This document shows positions 13,738 through 19,976 of a stretch of 19,976 bases of DNA, in pieces (position 1 is the first letter of the stretch; every line of letters starts with the position of its first letter). Under the pieces are notes generated by a model, which worked only from the letters and a program-made list of their open reading frames with translations, searched no databases and had not been told where the DNA came from. Source of the stretch: JAGXLC01 sp964461045. Lineage in GTDB: Bacteria > Bacteroidota > Bacteroidia > Bacteroidales > UBA12077. The DNA lies in NCBI GenBank assembly GCA_964461045.1, contig CAYWSJ010000061.1:1-19976 (forward strand), given 5' to 3'. Both the position numbers and the translations under genes were made by a program.

Positions 13738-14376
13738 ATGAGGACATATATTCTATCTTTAATTATTTTTATGGGCTGTGCTTACTCATTAAGCAGTCAG
13801 TCTGTGTCAAAATCCTTTCTGCACAAAACTGCCCCGGACTCCTTCAGGGTTGAATTTCAGACAACCCAGGGATCATTCACTGTTGAAGCATACAGAAACT
13901 GGTCGCCTGAAGGAGTCGACCGGCTTTACCAGTTGGTTATGACTGATTTTTATGACAGTGCTGCCATTTTCAGAGTTCAGCCCGATTATGTGGTTCAGTT
14001 TGGAATTTCACCTTCACCTGATGTTAATGATTTTTGGGACAGGCATCCGCTGGAAGATGAACCCGTAAAAGTATCAAACAAAAATGGGAGAATATCTTAT
14101 GCAAGAGAAGGTCCTTTGAGCCGCACAACCCAGCTTTTCATAAATTGCAACGATAATCCAAAACTTGATACTGTTCAATTTAACAATTTAAGAGGTTTTG
14201 CTCCTGTAGCCCAAATTGTGGATGGCTTTGAGGTAATAAAATCTTTTTATAGCGAATATGGTTTTGAACCAGCTAATAAGCAAGATTCTGTCTATAAGCT
14301 TGGGAACGTATATTTAAAAAAGCATTATCCTGAACTGGATTATATTCTCAAAACAAAAATGATTAAGGAAAAATAA
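13738..14376 (+). CDS. Exported cyclophilin-type peptidyl-prolyl isomerase
   Basis: The 212-residue protein starts with a signal peptide (MRTYILSLIIFMGC, then AYSLSSQ); the Cys at 14 gives a poor lipobox, so lipidation is uncertain. The cyclophilin domain (about 35-190) contains T-T-Q-G-S-F-T-V-E, the active-site segment I-F-R-V-Q-P-D-Y-V-V-Q-F-G (conserved Arg and Gln; the central Phe of the canonical site is Tyr or Val), S-R-T-T-Q-L-F-I-N and F-A-P-V-A-Q-I-V-D-G-F. It likely speeds proline isomerisation during folding of envelope proteins. It is 28 nt downstream of the membrane-anchored gene, which suggests one transcript. The family is clear; activity may be lowered by the substitutions. 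Confidence 0.88.
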   Translation: MRTYILSLIIFMGCAYSLSSQSVSKSFLHKTAPDSFRVEFQTTQGSFTVEAYRNWSPEGVDRLYQLVMTDFYDSAAIFRVQPDYVVQFGISPSPDVNDFWDRHPLEDEPVKVSNKNGRISYAREGPLSRTTQLFINCNDNPKLDTVQFNNLRGFAPVAQIVDGFEVIKSFYSEYGFEPANKQDSVYKLGNVYLKKHYPELDYILKTKMIKEK

Positions 14377-14528
14377 TTTTCTTATTATTCAGCCCCCTGG
14401 AGCCAGAGATATTTTTTTTAGCTTCTTTTAACCTTATCTGACAAGTAAAATTTTAACATTTTTTTTGTTGACATACCTGTTGTTTTTTATTACATTTTTC
14501 TATGTAATTGCTTAAAGTATAATAGTTT

Positions 14529-15275
14529 ATGAGTAATAAGACAAATTTTTATATCGGTACAAGCGGATGGAGTTATGAACATTGGGTGGACAGGTTTTAT
14601 CCTGCCGATCTGAAAAAGAACGAATGGTTCCCCTTTTATACTCAGTATTATAATACGGTGGAACTGAATATGTCTTTTTACAGGTATCCTTTTAAAAATA
14701 TGTTGAAAGGGTGGAAGAATAAAATGTCGAGGGATTTTAAGATGACTTTCAAAGCAAATAGGCAAATTACACATCAAAAGAAATTTCATGATGTGGAGGA
14801 GGAAGTTGCAAAATTCTATCAAATAACCGGAAATCTTGGAGCTAATACTGGTTGTATTTTGTTTCAAACCCCACCTTCATTTAAATGTGATGAACAAAAC
14901 TTTAGAAATATGCTGAAGTTCATGGATTTGTTAAATCATGATTTCAGAAACGTAATTGAATTCAGACATGAAAGTTGGTATGATACAGAGGTCATCCGGC
15001 TGTTAAAGGCACATAATGTTGCATTTTGTTGTGCATCCGGACTTGACATGCCCAATGATGTGATTACTACAGCAGATTTTGCATATTTCAGGTTTCATGG
15101 CCCGGAGAAACCTTATGCCTCAAGATATACAGATGAACAACTTGATGCCTGGGCAGAGACTATAAAATCAGAGATAAAAGATCATAATCTGAAGGATGTA
15201 TTTTGCTATTTTAACAATGATTATTTTGGCTATGCCTTAGATAATGCAGAATCGCTAAAGGAAAAACTCAAATAA
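14529..15275 (+). CDS. DUF72 family protein (YecE-like)
   Basis: The 248-residue protein matches the DUF72/YecE family, which adopts a TIM-barrel-like fold of unknown function. Visible hallmarks are Y-I-G-T-S-G-W-S-Y near 8-16, F-Y-P-A-D-L near 25-30, Y-Y-N-T-V-E-L-N-M-S-F-Y-R near 40-52, V-I-E-F-R-H-E-S-W near 145-153, Y-F-R-F-H-G-P near 184-190 and Y-F-N-N-D near 224-228. The length is normal. The biochemical role is not known for the family. It stands alone, with a plausible terminator downstream shared with the converging kinase-like gene. No clear Bacteroidota promoter was seen in the 152-nt gap before it. Confidence 0.92.
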   Translation: MSNKTNFYIGTSGWSYEHWVDRFYPADLKKNEWFPFYTQYYNTVELNMSFYRYPFKNMLKGWKNKMSRDFKMTFKANRQITHQKKFHDVEEEVAKFYQITGNLGANTGCILFQTPPSFKCDEQNFRNMLKFMDLLNHDFRNVIEFRHESWYDTEVIRLLKAHNVAFCCASGLDMPNDVITTADFAYFRFHGPEKPYASRYTDEQLDAWAETIKSEIKDHNLKDVFCYFNNDYFGYALDNAESLKEKLK

Positions 15276-15299
15276 GTTTGGTTTGTAAATATAAAATTT

Positions 15300-15345
15300 A
15301 AAGGTTGTCGCTGGATAAATTTTTCAGACAACCTTTTGATTATTT
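15300..15345 (+). terminator. Terminator between converging DUF72 and kinase-like genes
   Basis: AAAGGTTGTC (15300-15309) pairs with GACAACCTTT (15327-15336) across a 17-nt loop, followed by a T-rich tail to about 15345. The gap between the two converging genes is only 76 nt, so the stem may serve both strands. Confidence 0.7.
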
Positions 15346-15351
15346 TATGTT

Positions 15352-16092
15352 TTAAGAAATGAGGCTTTCATCCCAATGCTCACAAAAATCACAGGGGAGC
15401 CCTTCCATAATGTTCACAAAAGAGAGCAATGATTTTCTGGCATCTCCGACCGGATAATAAAAGGCATCCCAGTTTTCACTGTCTTCCCCGTCGTGATTGG
15501 GAATAACAAAATCAAAATAATGGGCATCTTTGAGCTCTGTATAAGCGCTTGAGGCCCTTCTTTCAATATTTTCAAGGTCCTTCAATGACATTTCTCCCTT
15601 TTGTTTGCGTGTTCTCCTTAGTAATTTACGCCGCATGATATCAGTAACTATCTTTTCCGGATCTGCATTGGATTCATCGGATGTAAGAAAAGCCATTTCT
15701 TCTTTGGAGAGGGGTGACATGAAAACACTGATTTTAACAATATCTTCAAGCGCAGGATGGGTTTGCAGCGTTCTGCCGACAAATGGGTTGCCCTCAAAGA
15801 AGAGGTCTCCTTCATTCAATTGTTGTTTTAATTCCTTAATATCCAGAGCCTGCAAATCTCCACGTACCTCCATTGATACGATGTGGTCTTTCTCACTCAG
15901 TTTTTTAATTTCTTCGCGGCTTCTGAAATGATAATCCCTACCGTCCAGTTCTCCCGGCCGGGGTGCACGACTGTTATAAAGCACCAAATGCTTTAGCTCA
16001 TTCCTTATTTTAGGATAAAACCTTCCCAGTGCTTTATCCAAAGGACTTTTTCCCACGCATGACGGACCTGATAGTATGATTAATTTTCCCAT
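15352..16092 (-). CDS. Guanylate-kinase-like P-loop protein, divergent
   Basis: The 246-residue protein has a guanylate-kinase core. The P-loop is G-P-S-C-V-G-K-S at 9-16, but followed by Pro17 where Thr is usual. The GMP-binding segment is S-R-A-P-R-P-G-E-L-D-G-R-D-Y-H-F at 41-56, with the usual Ser, Arg, Arg, Glu and Tyr in place. Later E-V-R-G-D (near 75) fits the second GMP-binding strand, and R-R-K-L-L-R-R-T-R-K near 152 could be a lid. The C-terminus is longer than in housekeeping Gmk (about 185-210 residues) and ends with C-D-F-C-E-H-W, a possible metal or redox site. It is probably a paralog rather than the essential guanylate kinase; the substrate is uncertain. It is divergent from the TetR operon. 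Confidence 0.78.
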   Translation of the reverse strand: MGKLIILSGPSCVGKSPLDKALGRFYPKIRNELKHLVLYNSRAPRPGELDGRDYHFRSREEIKKLSEKDHIVSMEVRGDLQALDIKELKQQLNEGDLFFEGNPFVGRTLQTHPALEDIVKISVFMSPLSKEEMAFLTSDESNADPEKIVTDIMRRKLLRRTRKQKGEMSLKDLENIERRASSAYTELKDAHYFDFVIPNHDGEDSENWDAFYYPVGDARKSLLSFVNIMEGLPCDFCEHWDESLIS

Positions 16093-16226
16093 TGTTTTTT
16101 AAATTAATTTATAAATAATGGTTTGAAATTACAAAATAAAGATTTTCATTACGAATAAATGAATTCTATTTAAAATATTATTAATAAATTAATTACACCA
16201 ATCACACAAAAAAAGTTTAAAAAATA

Positions 16227-16259
16227 TTTGCAAAATTGGATAAAAATATTTTACCTTTG
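16227..16259 (+). promoter_or_regulatory. Promoter of the TetR-LolA-FtsX operon
   Basis: TTTG at 16227-16230 and TACCTTTG at 16252-16259 are 21 nt apart, a full match to the Bacteroidota pattern. The 5' leader to the start at 16353 would be about 85-90 nt. Confidence 0.6.
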
Positions 16260-16272
16260 AACGAACGTTCAA
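16257..16272. promoter_or_regulatory. Candidate TetR operator overlapping the -7 box
   Basis: TTGAACG (16257-16263) and CGTTCAA (16266-16272) form an inverted repeat with a 2-nt AA centre. The left arm covers the last three bases of the -7 box, so binding would block initiation. Its form (7-bp arms, short spacer) suits a TetR dimer. Confidence 0.55.
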
Positions 16273-16325
16273 CCAAAAAAATACAAGGGCAAAAATATGC
16301 CCTTTAAAAAGAGAAAATCTATGAC

Positions 16326-16335
16326 TGACCGGTCA
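16326..16335. promoter_or_regulatory. Second palindrome in the TetR leader
   Basis: TGACCGGTCA is a perfect 10-bp palindrome 17 nt before the TetR start. ACCGGT-centred palindromes occur in operators of some TetR-family regulators. It also lies inside a tiny frame of six codons starting at 16321 (M-T-D-R-S-F), whose translation is not supported. Its sequence differs from the repeat at 16257-16272, so it may bind another protein. Confidence 0.4.
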
Positions 16336-16352
16336 TTCTAAAATTTTAGATT

Positions 16353-16952
16353 ATGTCACCAAGAACAGAAGAGCAATACGAAGCAATTCGTGAGGAGCGA
16401 AAAGCCAAAATCAGGGAGGCAGCACTGGAGCTGTTTGCATATGAAGGCTATCATGGCGCTTCAATAAGCAAAATTGCTAAGAAAGCAAATATTTCAAAGG
16501 GGTTGATATACAACTACTTTGAAAGCAAGGAGGAGGTCATCCGGGATATATTTGATGATGGCATTCAGAAGATGCTGAGCGGGCTGGATCCAAATAATGA
16601 TGGAGTACTGGAACCAGTTGAGATGGAGCAGTATATTCACGAGATTTTTGACATCCTGAAAGCCAATCCGGAATTCTGGAAACTCTATTTTAGTCTTTCC
16701 CTTCAACCTGTACTTATGGGATTTGTTGAAGAGAAGATTAAAGAATTAACAGAACAGATTTTTGGAATGGCTATCAATTATTTTGAGAAACAAGGTTTTG
16801 AAGACCCACAGACTGAAACATTAATCTTCGGCGCTATGCTTGATGGAATTGGGTTTCATTTTATTCTTGATCCTGAGCATTATCCCGTTGAAAATGTAAA
16901 GAATACTCTGATAAACCGATATGTAAAATTCAATAAAAATGATAAAAAATGA
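16353..16952 (+). CDS. TetR-family regulator with an EF-hand-like loop
   Basis: The 199-residue protein has the TetR DNA-binding domain at about 15-65: R-E-A-A-L-E-L-F-A-Y-E-G-Y near 21-33, then the helix-turn-helix with I-S-K-I-A-K-K-A-N-I-S-K-G-L-I-Y-N-Y-F. The helical C-terminal part would bind a ligand and dimerise. Residues 79-90 (D-P-N-N-D-G-V-L-E-P-V-E) fit the calcium-binding EF-hand loop at positions 1, 3, 5, 6, 8 and 12, flanked by helices. The gene is first in an operon and its stop overlaps the next gene by 4 nt, so it likely controls its own operon through the repeat at the promoter. The ligand is unknown; a lipid or envelope-stress signal is a guess from the neighbours. Confidence 0.93.
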   Translation: MSPRTEEQYEAIREERKAKIREAALELFAYEGYHGASISKIAKKANISKGLIYNYFESKEEVIRDIFDDGIQKMLSGLDPNNDGVLEPVEMEQYIHEIFDILKANPEFWKLYFSLSLQPVLMGFVEEKIKELTEQIFGMAINYFEKQGFEDPQTETLIFGAMLDGIGFHFILDPEHYPVENVKNTLINRYVKFNKNDKK

Positions 16953-17719
16953 AATTAATCCAATTCGCAACATTTCAGATTGTTAGTTTTTTGCTATTTA
17001 TGCCTGTTATGGCAAGTGCACAATCACTTTCTGCCAAAGAAATTATGAAAGAGGCAGAAGATCAGTGGCAGGGCGAAGAATCAAGTATCAGTCGCATGAC
17101 TATGAAGATTGTGCGTCCCACATGGACCCGTACAGTTAAAATGAAAAACTGGATCAAGGGAAGAGATTATTCACTTACTTTAATTACAGCACCTGCTAAT
17201 GAAAAAGGTCAGACTTTTCTGAAAAGACAGGACGATATGTGGCATTGGATGCCTTCTATTAGCCGCCTTATCAAACTGCCGCCTTCGATGATGTCGCAGG
17301 GTTGGATGGGGTCGGATTATACCAATGACGATATACTGAAAGAATCTTCTATTGTTGTGGATTATCATCATACGCTTTTAGGTGAAGAAAAGGTGAATGG
17401 CTATAATTGCTTCAAAATAAAGCTTGTTCCGAAAGAAGGGGCTGCCATTGTTTGGGGTAAAGTGCTGAAGTGGATATCCAAAGAACATTTTATGCAGATG
17501 AAGTCTGAATACTACGATGAAGATGGAGAATTGATACGAACTGAGCTGGCTTCTGATGTAAAATTGATGGACAAACGTCACATCCCTACACACATTGAAG
17601 TGATCCCGGAAGATGAAGAAGGAAAGAAAACGGTTCTGGAACTAGATGAGATAAAGTTCAACAGAAGCATACCGGATCGTTTTTTCTCACAGCAAAACAT
17701 GAAGCGGGTCAGACCCTGA
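16949..17719 (+). CDS. Outer-membrane lipoprotein-sorting protein (LolA-like)
   Basis: The 256-residue protein has a signal peptide (MKLIQFATFQIVSFLLFMPV, then MASAQ) and a LolA-like fold of the type PF17131. Hallmarks are I-M-K-E-A-E-D-Q-W-Q-G near 31-41 and S-S-I-S-R-M-T-M-K-I-V near 45-55. Further on come M-W-H-W-M-P-S-I-S-R-L-I-K-L near 96-109 and M-G-S-D-Y-T-N-D-D near 119-127. Such proteins form a hydrophobic half-barrel that could carry lipid or lipoprotein across the periplasm. Its gene overlaps the TetR stop by 4 nt and precedes two FtsX-type permeases, so it probably works as their periplasmic partner. It is distinct from the housekeeping LolA, and its true cargo is unknown. Confidence 0.9.
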   Translation: MKLIQFATFQIVSFLLFMPVMASAQSLSAKEIMKEAEDQWQGEESSISRMTMKIVRPTWTRTVKMKNWIKGRDYSLTLITAPANEKGQTFLKRQDDMWHWMPSISRLIKLPPSMMSQGWMGSDYTNDDILKESSIVVDYHHTLLGEEKVNGYNCFKIKLVPKEGAAIVWGKVLKWISKEHFMQMKSEYYDEDGELIRTELASDVKLMDKRHIPTHIEVIPEDEEGKKTVLELDEIKFNRSIPDRFFSQQNMKRVRP

Positions 17720-17771
17720 TTATAAAAGACAGAGTTAATAATATTTCAACAGAAAATAAAATGAACCAATC

Positions 17772-18995
17772 ATGAATGAATATATAAAACTGGCCTGGAG
17801 AAATATCTGGAGGAATAAACGAAGAACCATTATAACAGCTGCTTCAATATTTTTTGCTATATTTTTTGCGCTAATTATGAGAGGGTTTCAGCTTGGCAGC
17901 TATAGCAATATGATTAATAATGCAGTGAAATTATATTCAGGACATATCCAGGTGCATGCTACAGGTTACTCAGATAATAAATCCATTAATAATACACTTA
18001 AAGTGAATGATGAACTAATGGATGTATTAAAATCCAACGAAAATATCAAACAGATTGTACCTCGGCTTGAGTCTTTTGCGTTGGGATCCAGCGGACCTAA
18101 GACCAAGGGTGTCCTGGTAATGGGTATAGCCCCCCGGAAACAGAATGAAATGTCGAATCTCTCGGGGAAAATTATTGAGGGCCAATATCTAAAACCTGGT
18201 GATCAGGCCGTAATTCTTGGGAAAAAACTGTCGCAATACCTGGAACTTGGCGTCAATGATACTATTGTACTGTTAAGTCAGGGATATCACGGCACGACAG
18301 CTGCAGGAAAATACCAGGTAAAGGGAATTGTGGAAATTCCAAAACCGGATTTAGACAATAAAATCGTTTATCTGCCTTTGTCTGCCAGTCAGCAAATGTA
18401 CTATGCTTTCGACAGGCTCACAACTCTTTCAATTAATCTCAACGACCATGAAGAATTAAAAAATACGGTGAATCAGTTAGAATCAAGTTTGTCAGCAGAT
18501 AAATACGAGGTTAAATCCTGGCGCGAAATAATGCCCGAACTTGTTCAGCAGATAGAATCGGATAATGCGGGTGGCTGGCTTATGCTTCTGATTCTTTATA
18601 TAATCATTCTTTTTGGAGTCTTTGGAACTGTTATGATGATGGTGGCTGAAAGAAAGAGAGAGTTTGGAGTCATGATTGCCGTTGGCATGCATAAATTTAA
18701 ACTGTCCATTATTGTTACACTCGAGATGCTGTTTATCGGTTTCCTGGGCTTACTGGCAGGGATCATAGGTAGTATGCCTTTGATATATTATTTTCATATC
18801 AACCCGGTGAGGCTCACAGGTGAATTAGCTTCTTCTATGGAATCGTTTGGAATAGAGCCTGTTATGCCTCTTGCCTGGGAGATTGGTTATTATGGAAATC
18901 AAACGATTATTGTGGCTGTCATTGTGATTGTAGCTGTGTTGTACCCAATTTACAGCATCACAAGAATTAAGGCTGTTAAAGCAATACGAGGATAA
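17772..18995 (+). CDS. FtsX-like ABC transporter permease (LolC/E or MacB type), first copy
   Basis: The 407-residue protein has the MacB/LolCDE layout. A short cytoplasmic head (L-A-W-R-N-I-W-R-N-K-R-R-T) leads to helix 1 (about 20-40). A large periplasmic domain (41-265) follows, then three C-terminal helices near 272-295, 315-345 and 373-398 that form the FtsX domain. The segment A-E-R-K-R-E-F-G-V-M-I-A-V-G after helix 2 is the coupling helix that touches the ATPase. It would power release of lipoproteins or lipids, or extrusion of a substrate, using an ATPase that is not in the window. It lies 52 nt after the LolA-like gene, with no terminator seen, and 26 nt before a second permease. Confidence 0.92.
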   Translation: MNEYIKLAWRNIWRNKRRTIITAASIFFAIFFALIMRGFQLGSYSNMINNAVKLYSGHIQVHATGYSDNKSINNTLKVNDELMDVLKSNENIKQIVPRLESFALGSSGPKTKGVLVMGIAPRKQNEMSNLSGKIIEGQYLKPGDQAVILGKKLSQYLELGVNDTIVLLSQGYHGTTAAGKYQVKGIVEIPKPDLDNKIVYLPLSASQQMYYAFDRLTTLSINLNDHEELKNTVNQLESSLSADKYEVKSWREIMPELVQQIESDNAGGWLMLLILYIIILFGVFGTVMMMVAERKREFGVMIAVGMHKFKLSIIVTLEMLFIGFLGLLAGIIGSMPLIYYFHINPVRLTGELASSMESFGIEPVMPLAWEIGYYGNQTIIVAVIVIVAVLYPIYSITRIKAVKAIRG

Positions 18996-19021
18996 ACTTA
19001 AATATAAAAAACTATAAGAAT

Positions 19022-19976
19022 ATGATCTTTTCAATCTCATGGAAAAATATATGGCGAAGTCGTTTAAGAAGCATCATTGTGATGACGGCTGTTGCCATTG
19101 GTATGATCGGAGGAATTTTTACATCTGCAATTTTTAAAGGAATGTCCGATAAAAGAACAGAAGAAGCTATAAAATATGAAGTTTCTCACTTGCAGATTCA
19201 CCATTCTGACTATTTCAAGAATGAGGATATCAATTATACCATACCGAATACACAGAGAATTCTGAATGAAATTAAGGCTTACCCTGAAATAGAATCTGTG
19301 AGCAATCGGCTGGAGGTACCGGTAATGATAAAATCTTCATCTACCGGAACAGGTGTAAAGCTTGTAGGCATTGACCCTGAGCATGAAAAAGGTGTTACAT
19401 CTATTTACGAGGCGGTATATGATAGTGCAGATGTAGCCAGGGAATTAAATGTGGAAAAGAACCGCATCCGTAAATTTGTGCAGGATAGCTGTGGTAAGTA
19501 TTTTAAAGAAAATACGCGTTATAAGCAGATTGTTATAGGGGAAAAGCTGGCAGAACAACTAAAAGTGGATATTAAATCCAAGGTTGTAACCAATTTACAA
19601 ACATCTGATGGTGAGCTTACTGGTGGCGTGTTCAGGGTTGTTGGAATATACCGCATAACAAATTCACAGTTTGAAAATTCTATGGCATTTGTGAGGAAAG
19701 ATGATTTACAGGAATTAACCGGGCTAAATGAAGGTGCAGCACACGAAATAGCCATACGATTGAATAATGATGCTCAACTAAAACCAATCATGAAAAAGCT
19801 AAAAGCAGAATTTCCGGATGTTAGTGTAATGTCATGGAAAGAATTGCAACCGGAATTAGGGATGATGACTGAATGGATGAATGTGATGTTGTATGTGATC
19901 ATGGTTATTATTTTGCTGGCACTTGGTTTTGGTATTGTGAACACGATGCTTATGGTTGTTATGGAACGTGTGAAAG
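19022..19976 (+). CDS. FtsX-like ABC transporter permease, second copy, cut by window edge
   Basis: The frame opens at 19022 with MIFSISWKNIWRSRLRS and stays open to the window end (318 complete codons). It shows the same plan as its neighbour: a basic head, helix 1 (about 17-38), and a long periplasmic domain with V-S-H-L-Q-I-H-H near 54-61, matching the paralog's S-G-H-I-Q-V-H-A. The second helix is reached near residue 285-310 (M-L-Y-V-I-M-V-I-I-L-L-A-L-G-F-G), and M-E-R-V-K begins the coupling region. The two permeases are paralogs and likely form a heterodimer like LolC/LolE. The rest, and probably an ABC ATPase, lie to the right. Confidence 0.92.
   Translation, partial: MIFSISWKNIWRSRLRSIIVMTAVAIGMIGGIFTSAIFKGMSDKRTEEAIKYEVSHLQIHHSDYFKNEDINYTIPNTQRILNEIKAYPEIESVSNRLEVPVMIKSSSTGTGVKLVGIDPEHEKGVTSIYEAVYDSADVARELNVEKNRIRKFVQDSCGKYFKENTRYKQIVIGEKLAEQLKVDIKSKVVTNLQTSDGELTGGVFRVVGIYRITNSQFENSMAFVRKDDLQELTGLNEGAAHEIAIRLNNDAQLKPIMKKLKAEFPDVSVMSWKELQPELGMMTEWMNVMLYVIMVIILLALGFGIVNTMLMVVMERVK

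Noticed and set aside
14467..14495. TTGACA with TACATT 17 nt downstream, like a sigma-70 promoter of Proteobacteria
   Set aside because: Bacteroidota use a different promoter pattern, and such AT-rich matches are common by chance.
1..19976. CRISPR array, rRNA, complete transposon or prophage
   Set aside because: No regularly spaced repeats, rRNA signatures, transposase, integrase or phage genes were seen. The short repeats found are isolated or in pairs.

Overview
The window looks like a chromosomal segment of a member of the Bacteroidota, probably a free-living Bacteroidales/Marinilabiliales-type bacterium. The evidence is AT-rich DNA, almost no Shine-Dalgarno sequences before starts, several matches to the Bacteroidota promoter pattern (TTG/TTTG, about 18-21 nt, TAnnTTTG), and characteristic protein types: a long secreted S9 peptidase, SecD of the Bacteroidota type, a 7-TM AraC regulator and many lipoprotein signals. 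No phage genes, transposase, CRISPR array, tRNA or rRNA were seen.

Left part (1-1600): the start of a CPBP-type membrane protease leaves the window to the left. About 680 nt without a gene follow. They hold an attC-like inverted repeat and a GC-rich, stop-filled island that folds into consecutive hairpins, probably a structured RNA or a mobile-element remnant. Next is a two-gene HEPN/MNT toxin-antitoxin-type pair on the minus strand.

Centre-left (1800-9350): a secreted prolyl-oligopeptidase-family (S9) peptidase on the plus strand converges, through a shared terminator region, on an unusual minus-strand gene. That gene encodes only the periplasmic part of SecD, with a lipoprotein-like signal and no membrane segments. 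More minus-strand genes follow: a secreted protein of unknown family, an EamA/DMT exporter, a SAM methyltransferase, and a VOC/glyoxalase-like protein with an added C-terminal helix-turn-helix-like tail.

Centre-right (9475-15275, plus strand): a membrane-bound AraC-type regulator ends in a terminator that contains its own stop codon. A compact three-gene redox operon follows: an outer-membrane beta-barrel lipoprotein, a flavodoxin, and an FMN-binding lipoprotein with a covalent-flavin motif. The barrel lipoprotein carries the same D-x-x-S-G-A-T motif. Then come a membrane-anchored protein with a possible ADP-ribosyltransferase-like domain, an exported cyclophilin-type prolyl isomerase, and a DUF72 protein.

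Right part (15352-19976): a divergent guanylate-kinase-like protein points left, opposite an operon of a TetR regulator, an outer-membrane lipoprotein-sorting (LolA-like) protein and two FtsX-type ABC permeases, the second cut by the window edge. The TetR gene has a promoter whose -7 box overlaps a near-perfect inverted repeat and a second palindrome just before its start, so autoregulation is likely. Its ligand-binding domain contains an EF-hand-like loop. The operon is best read as a regulated LolCDE-like envelope export system whose ATPase lies beyond the window.
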